Positions 15,161 through 23,039 of a stretch of 48,359 nt of DNA are shown here, piece after piece (the first letter of the stretch is position 1; each line of letters begins with the position of its first letter). A program made the position numbers and the translations under genes. The DNA is taken from positions 1 through 48,359 of IMG/VR virus record IMGVR_UViG_3300028025_007001; one strand, written 5' to 3'. This DNA is from a virus. The notes under the pieces are model-generated. The model was not told the DNA's origin. It searched no databases and saw only the letters and a list, made by a program, of their open reading frames with translations.

Positions 15161-15634
15161 CTACTCGAGATATTTTTCTATGTTAAACCAGATCTCAAAT
15201 CCATTTGCAATATCCTGCTGTCTTCCACTTTTCTTCCAGAACCAATCGTGGGTAAACTCCCCTTCTATTTTTCTTACCTCCTCTACGATAGGCTTTTCTC
15301 CTACGTATCCCATTACGACCTTAATAGGATTTTTGAATTCTATGATTGCCTTAGCCTCGTAGTCAGCATTTCTTGTGATGGTTGTTCCATAGAAGTCAAC
15401 ATTAAGTTTATTTCTTTTCCGTGTAAGACGATTGATAAAATAGGAAGTTCCCTGATCCTCCAAAGAATTTGCAAATCTTTTGTAGTCAGAGACTCTTGGG
15501 AATGTACCGTCGTCAGTGTCCTCGCTTATCTCTATAAGCATTGAGTTCTGAATGTGGTGAGAATGTTTTGGGGTAAAAGGAGATAGAATTTTTCCTTCTT
15601 CTAAAATTTCCCAGATTGAGCTTGAAGTTTCCAT
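15161..15634 (-). CDS. Hypothetical protein
   Basis: A 157-residue protein with SIWEILEEGKILSPF near the start, a His-rich stretch (PKHSHHIQNS), a beta-rich centre (NVDFYGTTITRNADYEAKAI) and a Trp/Phe-rich end (THDWFWKKSG). Pro/His spacing early on is reminiscent of ADP-ribosyl-transfer folds, but key residues are not clear and I do not assign it. Promoter near 15694. Confidence 0.72.
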   Translation of the reverse strand: METSSSIWEILEEGKILSPFTPKHSHHIQNSMLIEISEDTDDGTFPRVSDYKRFANSLEDQGTSYFINRLTRKRNKLNVDFYGTTITRNADYEAKAIIEFKNPIKVVMGYVGEKPIVEEVRKIEGEFTHDWFWKKSGRQQDIANGFEIWFNIEKYLE

Positions 15635-15674
15635 TTTCTTTTGTTTTAATTGGTTTATGTAATTGATTATGAAG

Positions 15675-16220
15675 CTAAAGTAACAATTTGTCTCGTAGGA
15701 AAAAAATCTTTTGGATAATTTTTTTCCATTCGGACTCTTCCATTCCGTGGAAGGGATAGTTTCTTCCGAACCAGATCTCTGCTGATTTCTCTACCGTATC
15801 TCCTGTCATTTGAGATACTCTTTCCCATCCTGCAACTTGTGCTTCTACCTCATGTCTCTGAAGAAAATATTTAGAAGGTGGTAATTCCTTATTTCCCTTA
15901 CGTGGTAGTCTTCCCTCTAGATACTGATGGTAGTGACAAATTTCATGAGCAATAATTTCATTAAAAGCCCAATTCATCCAATGGAGATTTTTCTCTTTGT
16001 CTGGGTTATAGACAATTACTATCTCTATAGAAAGATCTTCCTGGTAAAAATTTCCGTCTATTAGAAAGTCATCTACCTCCTTACTTGGTGCAAAGCTAAG
16101 AGTAATTTCGAGATCGTACATTCCCTCGCACTCAAGATAGACAATTCCCTTATTGTGGGTAGCTATAAAAGACATTCCTTTTTTTGCTAGTTCTTCGATA
16201 TGTGAGGAAAGGTATCTCAT
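15675..16220 (-). CDS. HExxH metallopeptidase-like protein
   Basis: A 181-residue protein with NEIIAHEICHYHQYLEG near residues 86-102, a classic zinc HExxH motif with a further His after a short gap. The N-terminal part is a beta-rich domain and the C-terminal part carries QRHEVEAQVAGWERV, where a downstream Glu may be the third ligand. Most like small Zn proteases of the SprT or peptidase-like type. One of three HExxH proteins in the window. Promoter near 16257. Confidence 0.78.
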   Translation of the reverse strand: MRYLSSHIEELAKKGMSFIATHNKGIVYLECEGMYDLEITLSFAPSKEVDDFLIDGNFYQEDLSIEIVIVYNPDKEKNLHWMNWAFNEIIAHEICHYHQYLEGRLPRKGNKELPPSKYFLQRHEVEAQVAGWERVSQMTGDTVEKSAEIWFGRNYPFHGMEESEWKKIIQKIFFLRDKLLL

Positions 16221-16279
16221 TTTGTTTATCTATGAAGCTAAAGTACAAAATCCCCTCGTAGGAAAAAAACCTGTCTCTC

Positions 16280-16345
16280 GTACGAGGGGGTGCACATACA
16301 CTATATTACTGAGATAGTGTTTACAGTAAGGGGTTTACTGTAAAC
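16280..16345. repeat. Two hairpins after the 16447 gene
   Basis: ACACTAT-x(n)-ATAGTGT at about 16294-16314 is followed by a perfect 11-bp stem, GTTTACAGTAA with TTACTGTAAAC, ending near 16345. The first hairpin recurs near 25544 and 25738. No clear U tract, so this is not an obvious terminator. Confidence 0.6.
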
Positions 16346-16767
16346 TAAAAATGTGATTCATTTATAACTACAGGGAATCCCTCTCTGCCGGATGCCTTGA
16401 ATAACCATTCTCCCTCCTCAGTGAAAAGATAAGAATATGATTCATTTCAGTTACGAAAAAATTCGCTTACTGAAGTATTGATTTGCTGAGGAATGAAACC
16501 TTCCCCACGATCTCTATGATAAGCAACAGTGACCCCAGGTTGAGGAGAAGCGAACGAATGAGGGCCAGTAGGTATAATCTCTTCCATAAGGAAAGATATA
16601 TCCCCAAGAGAAATTAGGGCTTCTACTTTTTCTCGATCCTGATAATTTTCCATTAGAGTTTTTCCGACTCCAGAAGGGTATCCATCAAAGTGACAGTAAA
16701 TGCTTTTAATTACTTTGTTACCGGAAGCGTTGGTGGTTTCGATTCCAATTCTAGAAGGTGTTGCCAT
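16345..16767 (-). CDS. DGYPxGVG-family phage protein with in-frame TGA
   Basis: The first 106 codons match a phage family I recognise: MATPSRIGIE, then SIYCHFDGYPSGVGKTL, then DREKVEALISLGDISFL and PGVTVAYHRDRGE. The frame meets TGA at 16447-16449, but the same frame stays open for 33 more codons and reads like protein (SYLFTEEGEWLFKASGREG...) before TAG at 16345. Relatives I recall are longer and end with a Tyr/Trp-rich tail, so the tail is probably the original C-terminus. Either the gene is truncated by a nonsense change or TGA is read through. Promoter near 16816. Confidence 0.8.
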
Positions 16768-16829
16768 TTTTTATTTGTTTTAATTGGTTTATGAAATAAA
16801 AGTACTAATTCCTCTCGTAGGAAAAAAAC

Positions 16830-17267
16830 CTACAGATTAAAAAATTCTTTAATCTTTTTTATTTCTTTTGGGTTTAATGTGTATGCTCTAAAGTTCCATC
16901 TGAAATGTCCTTTTCCTAAAGATCCTCTTTCCCATTCAGAATTCCCTTTCTTGTTTTTATAACGATATTGGGTTTTAACCCCACATTCAACTATCGATTT
17001 TAACATTGGCTTAATTGAATCCCCCTTACCAGTAAACATCATATGGGTTATCTTATCAGCCAAAGCACTAAGTCCACTCGAAACACCAGATAGATCTTTT
17101 ATTCCCCAGGTATCGTGAAGATCAGAAAAATTCCTAACCCTTAAGTGAGAACCGATTTCTCTTACGTCATCGGTTCCCATGTCAGGTAAATTTTTGCTAA
17201 TGTTATAGGCAATCTCTTTGTATTTGCCCCAATGCGAATCTATATAGTCTAATCCTGAATTTTTCAT
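16830..17267 (-). CDS. Hypothetical protein
   Basis: A 145-residue protein with helical N-terminal half (YIDSHWGKYKEIAYNISKNL) and basic C-terminus (QYRYKNKKGN, LNPKEIKKIKEFFNL). It overlaps the stop of the 17264 gene by four bases (ATGA), so translation is coupled. No family recognised. Confidence 0.75.
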   Translation of the reverse strand: MKNSGLDYIDSHWGKYKEIAYNISKNLPDMGTDDVREIGSHLRVRNFSDLHDTWGIKDLSGVSSGLSALADKITHMMFTGKGDSIKPMLKSIVECGVKTQYRYKNKKGNSEWERGSLGKGHFRWNFRAYTLNPKEIKKIKEFFNL

Positions 17268-17422
17268 TCTCCGCTAAATTCATCCTTTGAATCCTCCATA
17301 GCTTCAAGAGCTTCTTTTCCTGATAGGAAGTTGAATATGATATGCTCTAGAATTCGATCCGGTGATATTCCCTCCGAATAAAGGGATTCCAGTATCTGAG
17401 TTGCTTTTTGTCTGTCTGTCAT
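17264..17422 (-). CDS. Small helical protein
   Basis: A 52-residue frame, MTDRQKATQILESLYSEGIS and onward, with an acidic end (DSKDEFSGE). It lies between two coupled genes: 11 bases after the 17434 gene and overlapping the 16830 gene start. Confidence 0.7.
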   Translation of the reverse strand: MTDRQKATQILESLYSEGISPDRILEHIIFNFLSGKEALEAMEDSKDEFSGE

Positions 17423-17433
17423 GGTCTTTGGAA

Positions 17434-17649
17434 TTAAAGTTTAACAATTTCTTCATCTTTAACCTCTATGGAGAATATCTCGAATCCGTCTACGTCTTCT
17501 TCATCATACCCACATTCTTCTATTAGGTTTTCTCTTACGAACACCTCGGCTTCCATCCCGGTATCGGATTCGACATGGAAGATTATCGGACCTAACATCC
17601 CTGAAAAATTACGGGGGTCTGTAACGATAACACAAAATAGTTTTTTCAT
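17434..17649 (-). CDS. Small hypothetical protein
   Basis: A 71-residue alpha/beta protein (MKKLFCVIVTDPRNFSGMLG, then a strand IIFHVESDTG, helix EAEVFVRENLIEECGY and strand FEIFSIEV). First gene of a three-gene operon from the promoter near 17696. Confidence 0.72.
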   Translation of the reverse strand: MKKLFCVIVTDPRNFSGMLGPIIFHVESDTGMEAEVFVRENLIEECGYDEEDVDGFEIFSIEVKDEEIVKL

Positions 17650-17724
17650 TTCATTTGTTTTAATTGGTTTATGAAGCTAAAGTACACAAAAAACCCGTAG
17701 GAAAAAAACCTACGGGATAAGATC

Positions 17725-18120
17725 CTATAAAGAAATCTCAAATCTGTCCTTCATTGCCTGGATTTTATCCTCAGGACACCCATGAACATTTACCCCTCCG
17801 TGACGGTTTTCAACTATGATAGTGAATGCGGTATATCCATGACGCGAGGCCATATCTAAGTAAGTATGCATCTCCCATTCCTGAGTAAACGTATTGGATA
17901 TAACTATTAGAGGTTCTCCCATCTCCATATGGGATTCACACATTGTCTGACACCAATGATGAGCTTCTTTTATCTTAGAAGGAACAAATACATAGTTACT
18001 GTTTTCATCTAAGAAAAACATATCAGCTTCGTAATGTACCCCACCCAAAGATCTAGCAAATGTGCTCTTTCCGGAGCCCGGAACTCCTCTTACTAATATT
18101 AACCTCTTTTCCATTTCCAA
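17725..18120 (-). CDS. P-loop polynucleotide kinase-like protein
   Basis: A 131-residue P-loop protein with Walker A RGVPGSGKST at residues 11-20, EADMFF as the likely acceptor-side strand, and VVISNTFTQ-like text (LIVISNTFTQEWE) typical of the T4 Pnkp/zeta-toxin-like AAA_33 kinases. It overlaps the upstream HD gene by 22 bases. In Runella slithyformis a single protein, HD-Pnk, joins an HD 2',3'-phosphoesterase to a 5'-OH polynucleotide kinase of this type; here the same order is split into two genes. Predicted role: phosphorylation of 5'-OH RNA or DNA ends. Met3 (18114) is an alternative start. Confidence 0.85.
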   Translation of the reverse strand: MEMEKRLILVRGVPGSGKSTFARSLGGVHYEADMFFLDENSNYVFVPSKIKEAHHWCQTMCESHMEMGEPLIVISNTFTQEWEMHTYLDMASRHGYTAFTIIVENRHGGVNVHGCPEDKIQAMKDRFEISL

Positions 18121-18629
18121 GATTTTTCTAAGTCATTTAAATCAAATTCCACTAACATGTTATCCGCTGCACCGAATATCTGAAGTTGATCCCAGATACC
18201 AAAGTCTTTCCAATCTTGGATTTGTTTCTCCCTTTTTGCCTGTCTCATTTCTCCTAGTATATGGAATCTCATATGGGCTCTACATATCTCCGAAACTGTA
18301 TCTATTGCTGCACCGTTATCCAATATCCAATCCCCTATGGAAGAATCGCTTTCTATAAGTTTTGCTGCTGCTTCATCGTGTCCTGGAGAAGTTGGGAATC
18401 CATTTCTAGGGTTTTCCCTTACGCAATCAAATTTGCAGATGTCATGTAGAATCCCTGCCATTATTAAGTTTGGATCCCCTGTAGGAATTAACCTTTCAGT
18501 AACAATTTTAATGTGGTGAAATGCAGAAGGCTCGGGATGATAATCAGGACGCTCTCTAAGGAACTTGAGTTGCTCAAGTTTTCTCTTTATCAATCGTGGT
18601 GCTCCTTCAATTGCCTTACCAAATTCCAT
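18099..18629 (-). CDS. HD-domain phosphohydrolase
   Basis: A 176-residue protein with HD-family metal residues: HH at 38-39, LHDICKFD with His62-Asp63, then a GHDEAAAKLI motif and a later His/Asp-containing helix. This is the order of a 2',3'-phosphoesterase HD domain. The kinase reading frame starts inside its 3' end, at -1 relative to it, so the pair looks like a split HD-Pnk end-healing enzyme. It follows tRNA-Arg directly and probably shares that gene's promoter near 18786. Confidence 0.85.
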   Translation of the reverse strand: MEFGKAIEGAPRLIKRKLEQLKFLRERPDYHPEPSAFHHIKIVTERLIPTGDPNLIMAGILHDICKFDCVRENPRNGFPTSPGHDEAAAKLIESDSSIGDWILDNGAAIDTVSEICRAHMRFHILGEMRQAKREKQIQDWKDFGIWDQLQIFGAADNMLVEFDLNDLEKSWKWKRG

Positions 18630-18680
18630 CCTTTAATTTTTGTGGTCCTGCTGATCTAAGGGACCTAATTTTTATTCTTG

Positions 18681-18752
18681 TAGGCTCACCAGGACTCGAA
18701 CCTGGAATAGAAGCTTAGAAGGCTACTGTTATATCCCTTTAACTATGAACCT
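18681..18752 (-). tRNA. tRNA-Arg (anticodon UCU)
   Basis: A 72-base cloverleaf on the minus strand: acceptor AGGTTCA with TGAGCCT (one G-T pair), D stem GTTA/TAAC, anticodon arm with loop CTTCTAA giving anticodon TCT, a four-base variable loop, T arm CCAGG-TTCGAGT-CCTGG, discriminator A. The anticodon stem has one T-T mismatch. No CCA is encoded. It reads AGA, a codon common in the window's genes. A promoter (TATATTAG, box near 18786) sits directly upstream, and the HD and kinase genes follow downstream. Confidence 0.92.
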
Positions 18753-18756
18753 TTTT

Positions 18757-18795
18757 AATTATAGTGCTAATATACAATTAAATTTCGTAGGAAAA
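18757..18795 (-). promoter_or_regulatory. Promoter of tRNA-Arg and HD-kinase genes
   Basis: Minus strand GGTTTTCCTACG followed by TATATTAG; a shorter T tract than usual. The tRNA 5' end lies within about 20 bases downstream. Confidence 0.6.
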
Positions 18796-18799
18796 CCCC

Positions 18800-19660
18800 T
18801 TATATGAATTTTTTAAGGAATTTTGCTCTCGGACCTCCTCTAAGCTTTCTTAGAGCTGCTTCCCGAATTTGACGAATCCTTTCTTTACCAAGACCTATAG
18901 TCTCGGATATTTCCTCCATTGTCTTTTCTTCTCCTCCTAGTCCAAATGACAATTGAATTATCATCTTCTCACGAGGGTCTAATGTTTCTAAAATGGTGGT
19001 GACCGCGTCCACTTTCTCGTCGGTATTGAAGTCCTTATCTGTTCTGAAAGTCTCGTCTGAAAGGGTATCTCCCAATGTGAAGTCTTCTTCCCCTATAGGC
19101 TCATCTATAGAACTCATAGTGTTTACCGATTTAAGGGATGTCACAACTTTCATTTCGGAAAGTCCGGATTCTTTTACGATCTCCTGGAAAGTGGGATCCC
19201 GGTTTTCCCTTACGTTGAAGTCGCTAATGACTTTTCGTATCTTAGCCATATCTCGGATTCGGCTAAGAGGAAGACGAATGGCTTTACCGTTCATGGTTAT
19301 CGATTCGGCAATGGCTTGTCTAACCCACCAGAGAGCACATGTAATAAATTTGAACCCTCTTTCTCCTTCAAATTTCTGAGCTGCCCGAACGAGACCCAAA
19401 TTGCCTTCGCTTATAAGATCCTCTAGGGGAAGCCCTTGATTCTGGTACTTCTTAGCTACGGATATAACGAATCGAAGGTTTGCACAGACCAATTCATCCA
19501 AAGCTTCCTGTGATCCCTCTTTAATTTTTTCTGAAAGCTCTAATTCTCTTTCTTGGGAAATCATCGGTATAGAAGATACCGCATCTAGATAAGCTTTAAG
19601 GGACTGAGTCTCCTTCAGAGTTATCATCTGTGTGATCGTAAATTTTCTGTTCTGTTTCAT
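18800..19660 (-). CDS. rpoD-like: RpoD-like sigma factor (group 1/2 type)
   Basis: A 286-residue sigma-70 factor of the compact Bacteroidota type, about the length of the host primary sigma factor. Region 1.2 is SLKAYLDAVSSIPMIS; region 2 runs from ANLRFVISVAKKYQNQGLPL through EGNLGLVRAAQKFEGERGFKF to WWVRQAI; region 3 starts RLPLSRIRDMAKI; region 4 contains LDPREKMIIQLSFGLGGEEK and a helix-turn-helix RIRQIREAALRKLR. Region 2.4 and 4.2 differ from host RpoD at several positions, so it may prefer phage promoters. Its own promoter (TAATTTTA, box near 19702) is a diverged copy. A primary-type sigma factor in a phage is unusual; most phages carry smaller or late-specific sigmas. Confidence 0.95.
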   Translation of the reverse strand: MKQNRKFTITQMITLKETQSLKAYLDAVSSIPMISQERELELSEKIKEGSQEALDELVCANLRFVISVAKKYQNQGLPLEDLISEGNLGLVRAAQKFEGERGFKFITCALWWVRQAIAESITMNGKAIRLPLSRIRDMAKIRKVISDFNVRENRDPTFQEIVKESGLSEMKVVTSLKSVNTMSSIDEPIGEEDFTLGDTLSDETFRTDKDFNTDEKVDAVTTILETLDPREKMIIQLSFGLGGEEKTMEEISETIGLGKERIRQIREAALRKLRGGPRAKFLKKFI

Positions 19661-19717
19661 ATTGGGGTGTTTTGTTATAGTGTAAAATTACTAAAAGGTT
19701 TCGTAGAAAAAAACCCT

Positions 19718-19748
19718 AGGGCGAAACTTTTTTAATTTTTTTCGCCCT
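19718..19748. terminator. Hairpin downstream of the sigma promoter
   Basis: AGGGCGAAA at 19718-19726 pairs perfectly with TTTCGCCCT at 19740-19748 across a T/A-rich loop. It ends the 19756 gene transcript on the minus strand and overlaps the upstream part of the sigma factor promoter. Confidence 0.65.
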
Positions 19749-19755
19749 TAAGACC

Positions 19756-20718
19756 TTAAATCTTTAGCTTGGAAATGACCTCTGATAGCTCTTGGAGATC
19801 AACAGGGTCCATTTCCACCTTTACCGGCTCTCTTTCTTCTTCGTCGATGATTCCTTCAACGTCGACATCTAAAAGATCTTCGTGGTATTCAACATCCCCA
19901 GACTGACTAAGAGAATAAAAAAGTTTTGTTCCTATTTGTCCCCTTCGGTTTTTAGTGAACTTCATATGAGGGGTCTGATTGTCTTCTCTTCTAAGCTCAA
20001 GCATCCCTGTTGTGTTGTGCTTAAGTTTATTAGACCCTACGAATACTCCTCCTTTTGTTACTTGCTGTATCGCAAGAAAGGTGGTATTTTTACCCGATTC
20101 GTTGCCTCCAAGGTTATGGGAAAGCATAAGATCGATCAACCATTTCTCTGCTGCATTACCTGATATATGCAGGGTTTCTTTGACTGTGGATTGTACCTCC
20201 GCAAAAGAATCTATAAGAATACAGTCATACCCTTCGGAGAAGACTTTCTCAAGAACCTTTTTAGGATTTGAATCAGCATACTCCCCAAGGAAAAGAATCG
20301 GAATGCTACCAAACTTAGGGAATCTCTGAACGTACTGGAAAAGATCGATTCGAGTCATCTCTGCAGATACAAAGAGAACAGAGTGCCCGGACATAGCTAG
20401 ATCTGAAAGAACATCAAGACCAACCGTGGATTTACCTACACCAGGACCACCGGTAATAATGTAGTTACATGCTTTTGGAATTCCTCCGTCGTTGGAAAAG
20501 AACTCATCTATCTCTTTTCCCGTGGTCATATTAACAAATAGATCGGGATCGAAATTCTGGTTTCTCATTTTAACCAATTCTGGTTCTTTTTCGGAGAATC
20601 CAGGAATACCCAATTCCTGTCTTTTCTTTTCCGCATTAGCTCTAACTGATGCTGCGATCTTTGCACGAGCCTCGTCGCTCATAGGTTGTCTTACACCTAA
20701 CAATTCTTTTCTTGCCAT
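19756..20718 (-). CDS. RadA/KaiC-like RecA-fold ATPase
   Basis: A 320-residue RecA-superfamily ATPase. Walker A is GGPGVGKST at about residues 90-98; Walker B is CILIDS at about 167-172; and KNRRG at 256-260 matches the KNRFG motif of RadA. The N-terminal 60 residues are helical and basic, and the last 45 are acidic. RadA acts in branch migration during recombination; the phage protein lacks the zinc-finger N-terminus and the Lon-like C-terminus, so it is a minimal core and could instead act as a DnaB-like helicase. Promoter near 20766 with an overlapping perfect hairpin. Confidence 0.85.
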   Translation of the reverse strand: MARKELLGVRQPMSDEARAKIAASVRANAEKKRQELGIPGFSEKEPELVKMRNQNFDPDLFVNMTTGKEIDEFFSNDGGIPKACNYIITGGPGVGKSTVGLDVLSDLAMSGHSVLFVSAEMTRIDLFQYVQRFPKFGSIPILFLGEYADSNPKKVLEKVFSEGYDCILIDSFAEVQSTVKETLHISGNAAEKWLIDLMLSHNLGGNESGKNTTFLAIQQVTKGGVFVGSNKLKHNTTGMLELRREDNQTPHMKFTKNRRGQIGTKLFYSLSQSGDVEYHEDLLDVDVEGIIDEEEREPVKVEMDPVDLQELSEVISKLKI

Positions 20719-20800
20719 TCTTTATTTGTTTTTATTGGTTATAAAGCTAAAGTAATGAATCCCCTCGTAGGAAAAAAACCTAGGAGGGGATATTTTTAGG

Positions 20801-21481
20801 TTATAAGTAGAATTCTCTTTGTAATCTTTTCGAAGTATTCATAAATCTTCTAATAACTTTCCCCTCTAATTTTCCCTTGAATAACTCTCGAATTTCATTC
20901 TCGTCCTTTTTAAGATCATGAAAACCTAGATTCCCCTCAATTTGGGGAGAAAAATTAGAACCTATTTCTTTCACGGAACAAAGAACCAGATTTCCTTTTA
21001 CTTTTGGAGAGAATGAATTTGGGATTTTTCTAAGACATTGGAATTCTAAATGACCACTTATTTCGGGAGAAAATCCTTCAGGAATTTGGATATCCGGATT
21101 CTGGAAACTTAATTGTTTAACTCTGGTTAAAGAGAATTCTTTTGGAACTTTTTCTACATTTGTGTAAATAACTCTTGTCTTCGGGTTAAACCCTTTAGGG
21201 AATTCCGCTTTACCAATACTAATTAAATGTCCCGCTTCGGGAGAAAATCCTTCAGGTAAAACCTCCACTTTATCCATGGTAAGGAATGAAGTTACCTTGG
21301 GGGAAAATCCTTCTGGAATCTCTGTAATATCCTCTAGAAGTAAAGACCCGTCAATTACCTTTTTTCCTAGAAATTCATCTTCTGTGATTTCGTTTCGATA
21401 CTCATACCTTAATCTTCCTTCTCTTTCAGCAGGAACCAAGTATCTAACGGTTACCGATTTCATAAATTCTTCTTTCTTCAT
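20801..21481 (-). CDS. Diverged 20-residue-repeat protein
   Basis: A 226-residue protein. I start it at MKKEEFMKSV because the longer frame runs through the promoter leader. From residue 55 on it has repeats of about 20 residues built on IPEGFSPKVTSFLTM, LPEGFSPEAGHLISI, FPKGFNPKTR, VPKEFSLTRV, IPEGFSPEISGHLEF, IPNSFSPKVKGNLVL and so on. The core 'LPxGFSP' corresponds to 'LPPGVEF' of the large array at 28-33 kb, so this is a distant member. The LRR-like or solenoid fold is inferred. Promoter near 21541. Confidence 0.75.
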   Translation of the reverse strand: MKKEEFMKSVTVRYLVPAEREGRLRYEYRNEITEDEFLGKKVIDGSLLLEDITEIPEGFSPKVTSFLTMDKVEVLPEGFSPEAGHLISIGKAEFPKGFNPKTRVIYTNVEKVPKEFSLTRVKQLSFQNPDIQIPEGFSPEISGHLEFQCLRKIPNSFSPKVKGNLVLCSVKEIGSNFSPQIEGNLGFHDLKKDENEIRELFKGKLEGKVIRRFMNTSKRLQREFYL

Positions 21482-21569
21482 AATATATGTTTTTAATTGG
21501 TTTATGTAATTGATTATGAAGCTAAAGTACAAAATCCCCTCGTAGGAAAAAAACCTGTAGTAAATTTTT

Positions 21570-22085
21570 TTAAAAAGATTCCAATTGGGAATCCAGAGAG
21601 ATTATTATAGGAAGTATAGTCTCTAAGCTGGCCTCATCAAAGATAAGAAGGTACAGCATCCAAGCCATGGTATATCCCTCGGAAGAATTTTGAGGGATTT
21701 CGTCTAAAAATTGCACAAGAAATTCTGGAGAATATGAATTTTCCATCAGAATAAGAATTCTTCTAACCCCTTCTGATTCTACCCCGGCAACAAGATTTCT
21801 AAATCTTCTAAGGTTAGCTAACTCCTCCTCTTCGGTAATTCCCCCTTCAGGCGGAGATATGTTCAGAACTCCTCCTTTAAAAGTGTTCTTTTCTCTATTG
21901 CAGAATTGAGTTAGGGAATCATACACCGGAGAGAATTTTTCCATTATCTCTTTGGCTTCCTCTTGTTCCAGAACTCTGGAGAAGAAAAAGGCCACAGCCG
22001 ATAGTTTACGACTTTTCTCGTTTCCCTGTTGTAAAAACCAACCTATTCCTGTGAATTGGCTCTTTAGGTATTCGGTTACTCCCAT
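21570..22085 (-). CDS. Helical hypothetical protein
   Basis: A 171-residue mostly helical protein (SRVLEQEEAKEIMEKFS, EEEELANLRRFRNLVAGVE, MLYLLIFDEASLETILPIII). It starts five bases after the stop of the 22091 gene and shares the promoter near 22322. Confidence 0.75.
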   Translation of the reverse strand: MGVTEYLKSQFTGIGWFLQQGNEKSRKLSAVAFFFSRVLEQEEAKEIMEKFSPVYDSLTQFCNREKNTFKGGVLNISPPEGGITEEEELANLRRFRNLVAGVESEGVRRILILMENSYSPEFLVQFLDEIPQNSSEGYTMAWMLYLLIFDEASLETILPIIISLDSQLESF

Positions 22086-22090
22086 AGAAA

Positions 22091-22273
22091 TTATTTTCTC
22101 AATGACTCTTTCTGGCGAAGTATGTTTTCTGATATCTCGTTAAAAGTTAGACCCCTACCAGTCACGTCAACAACTCGACTAACCTTCATCCCTGGAGTAA
22201 GGTCGATAGGATCACCTGGAATTTCTTTTCCCCTTAAAGCTCTCTTTAGCAAAGTGCGAATTTTCTCTTTCAT
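22091..22273 (-). CDS. Small basic protein
   Basis: A 60-residue protein: basic start (KEKIRTLLKRALRGKEIPGD), then a strand MKVSRVVDVTGRGLTF, and a helix ISENILRQKESLRK. First gene of the pair driven by the promoter near 22322. Confidence 0.7.
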   Translation of the reverse strand: MKEKIRTLLKRALRGKEIPGDPIDLTPGMKVSRVVDVTGRGLTFNEISENILRQKESLRK

Positions 22274-22335
22274 AACTTTTATATTTGGATTGATTAATAA
22301 AACAAATTTAAGGTTTCTTTTCGTAGGAAAAAAAC

Positions 22336-22725
22336 CTACCCGAATATTTCTTTTACCTTCTTTTCGATCAAATTCAGTTGTTTTGGATTATCGAAAGGGT
22401 TCATGAACCCTCTAGGGGATTCCATAGTGAAAACACACTTTGTGAAATATGAATCAGGAAAAAATCGACTAGAAGCCTTTTCTAGAATCTCTGAACACTT
22501 CTCTTCTGAGGTAAGTAGAACACAGATCCACCCTTCTGGGGTTTCTTTAAGTATTACATAGGGATGATTAAATATGGCGTGCATAAAAACATCACCTCTT
22601 TTGAACTTTGTGGGATTTCGGTTTGAACATGTTCCTGGAAGGCATTTTACCCATGCCATGATTTTAGATTTATCCAAGGAAGATCCTAGTCCTTCCAGTT
22701 TCTTTATGAGTTCGAATTTATCCAT
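22336..22725 (-). CDS. Hypothetical protein
   Basis: A 129-residue protein with a helical start, a Cys-rich middle (WVKCLPGTCSNRNP) and a beta-rich part (GDVFMHAIFNHPYVILKETP, WICVLLTSEEK). Promoter near 22763 with TGTAGG instead of CGTAGG. Confidence 0.72.
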   Translation of the reverse strand: MDKFELIKKLEGLGSSLDKSKIMAWVKCLPGTCSNRNPTKFKRGDVFMHAIFNHPYVILKETPEGWICVLLTSEEKCSEILEKASSRFFPDSYFTKCVFTMESPRGFMNPFDNPKQLNLIEKKVKEIFG

Positions 22726-22779
22726 TTGCCTTTTGTTATAAGGTAAATCTACTAAATCCTCCTGTAGGAAAAAAACCTT

Positions 22780-23034
22780 TTATGAAAATAACTGTGGGTA
22801 TTCTTCTCCTATTTCCCTTTGGGTCATTCCAAATCTAGAGACTAGCATTCCTTTTATATCGTAGGGATGCCCTTCATATTCAACCAATGGCCATTCTCCC
22901 TCCTCTTTTATCGAATAAGATATTCCCATGTATTCTAAAAAATCTTGGAACTCTTTATCCATGTCGGGATCTACTCCCATGAAAGTAAGTCTCTCTATCT
23001 TTTCTCTTTTTGGTTCATTAGGAGGTGGTATCAT
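22780..23034 (-). CDS. Hypothetical protein
   Basis: An 84-residue protein with MIPPPNEPKREKIERLTFMG, an acidic helix DKEFQDFLEYMGI, a strand SYSIKEEGEWPLVEYEGHPY and a helical end. It starts five bases after the 23040 gene ends. Confidence 0.72.
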   Translation of the reverse strand: MIPPPNEPKREKIERLTFMGVDPDMDKEFQDFLEYMGISYSIKEEGEWPLVEYEGHPYDIKGMLVSRFGMTQREIGEEYPQLFS

Positions 23035-23039
23035 TCTTT

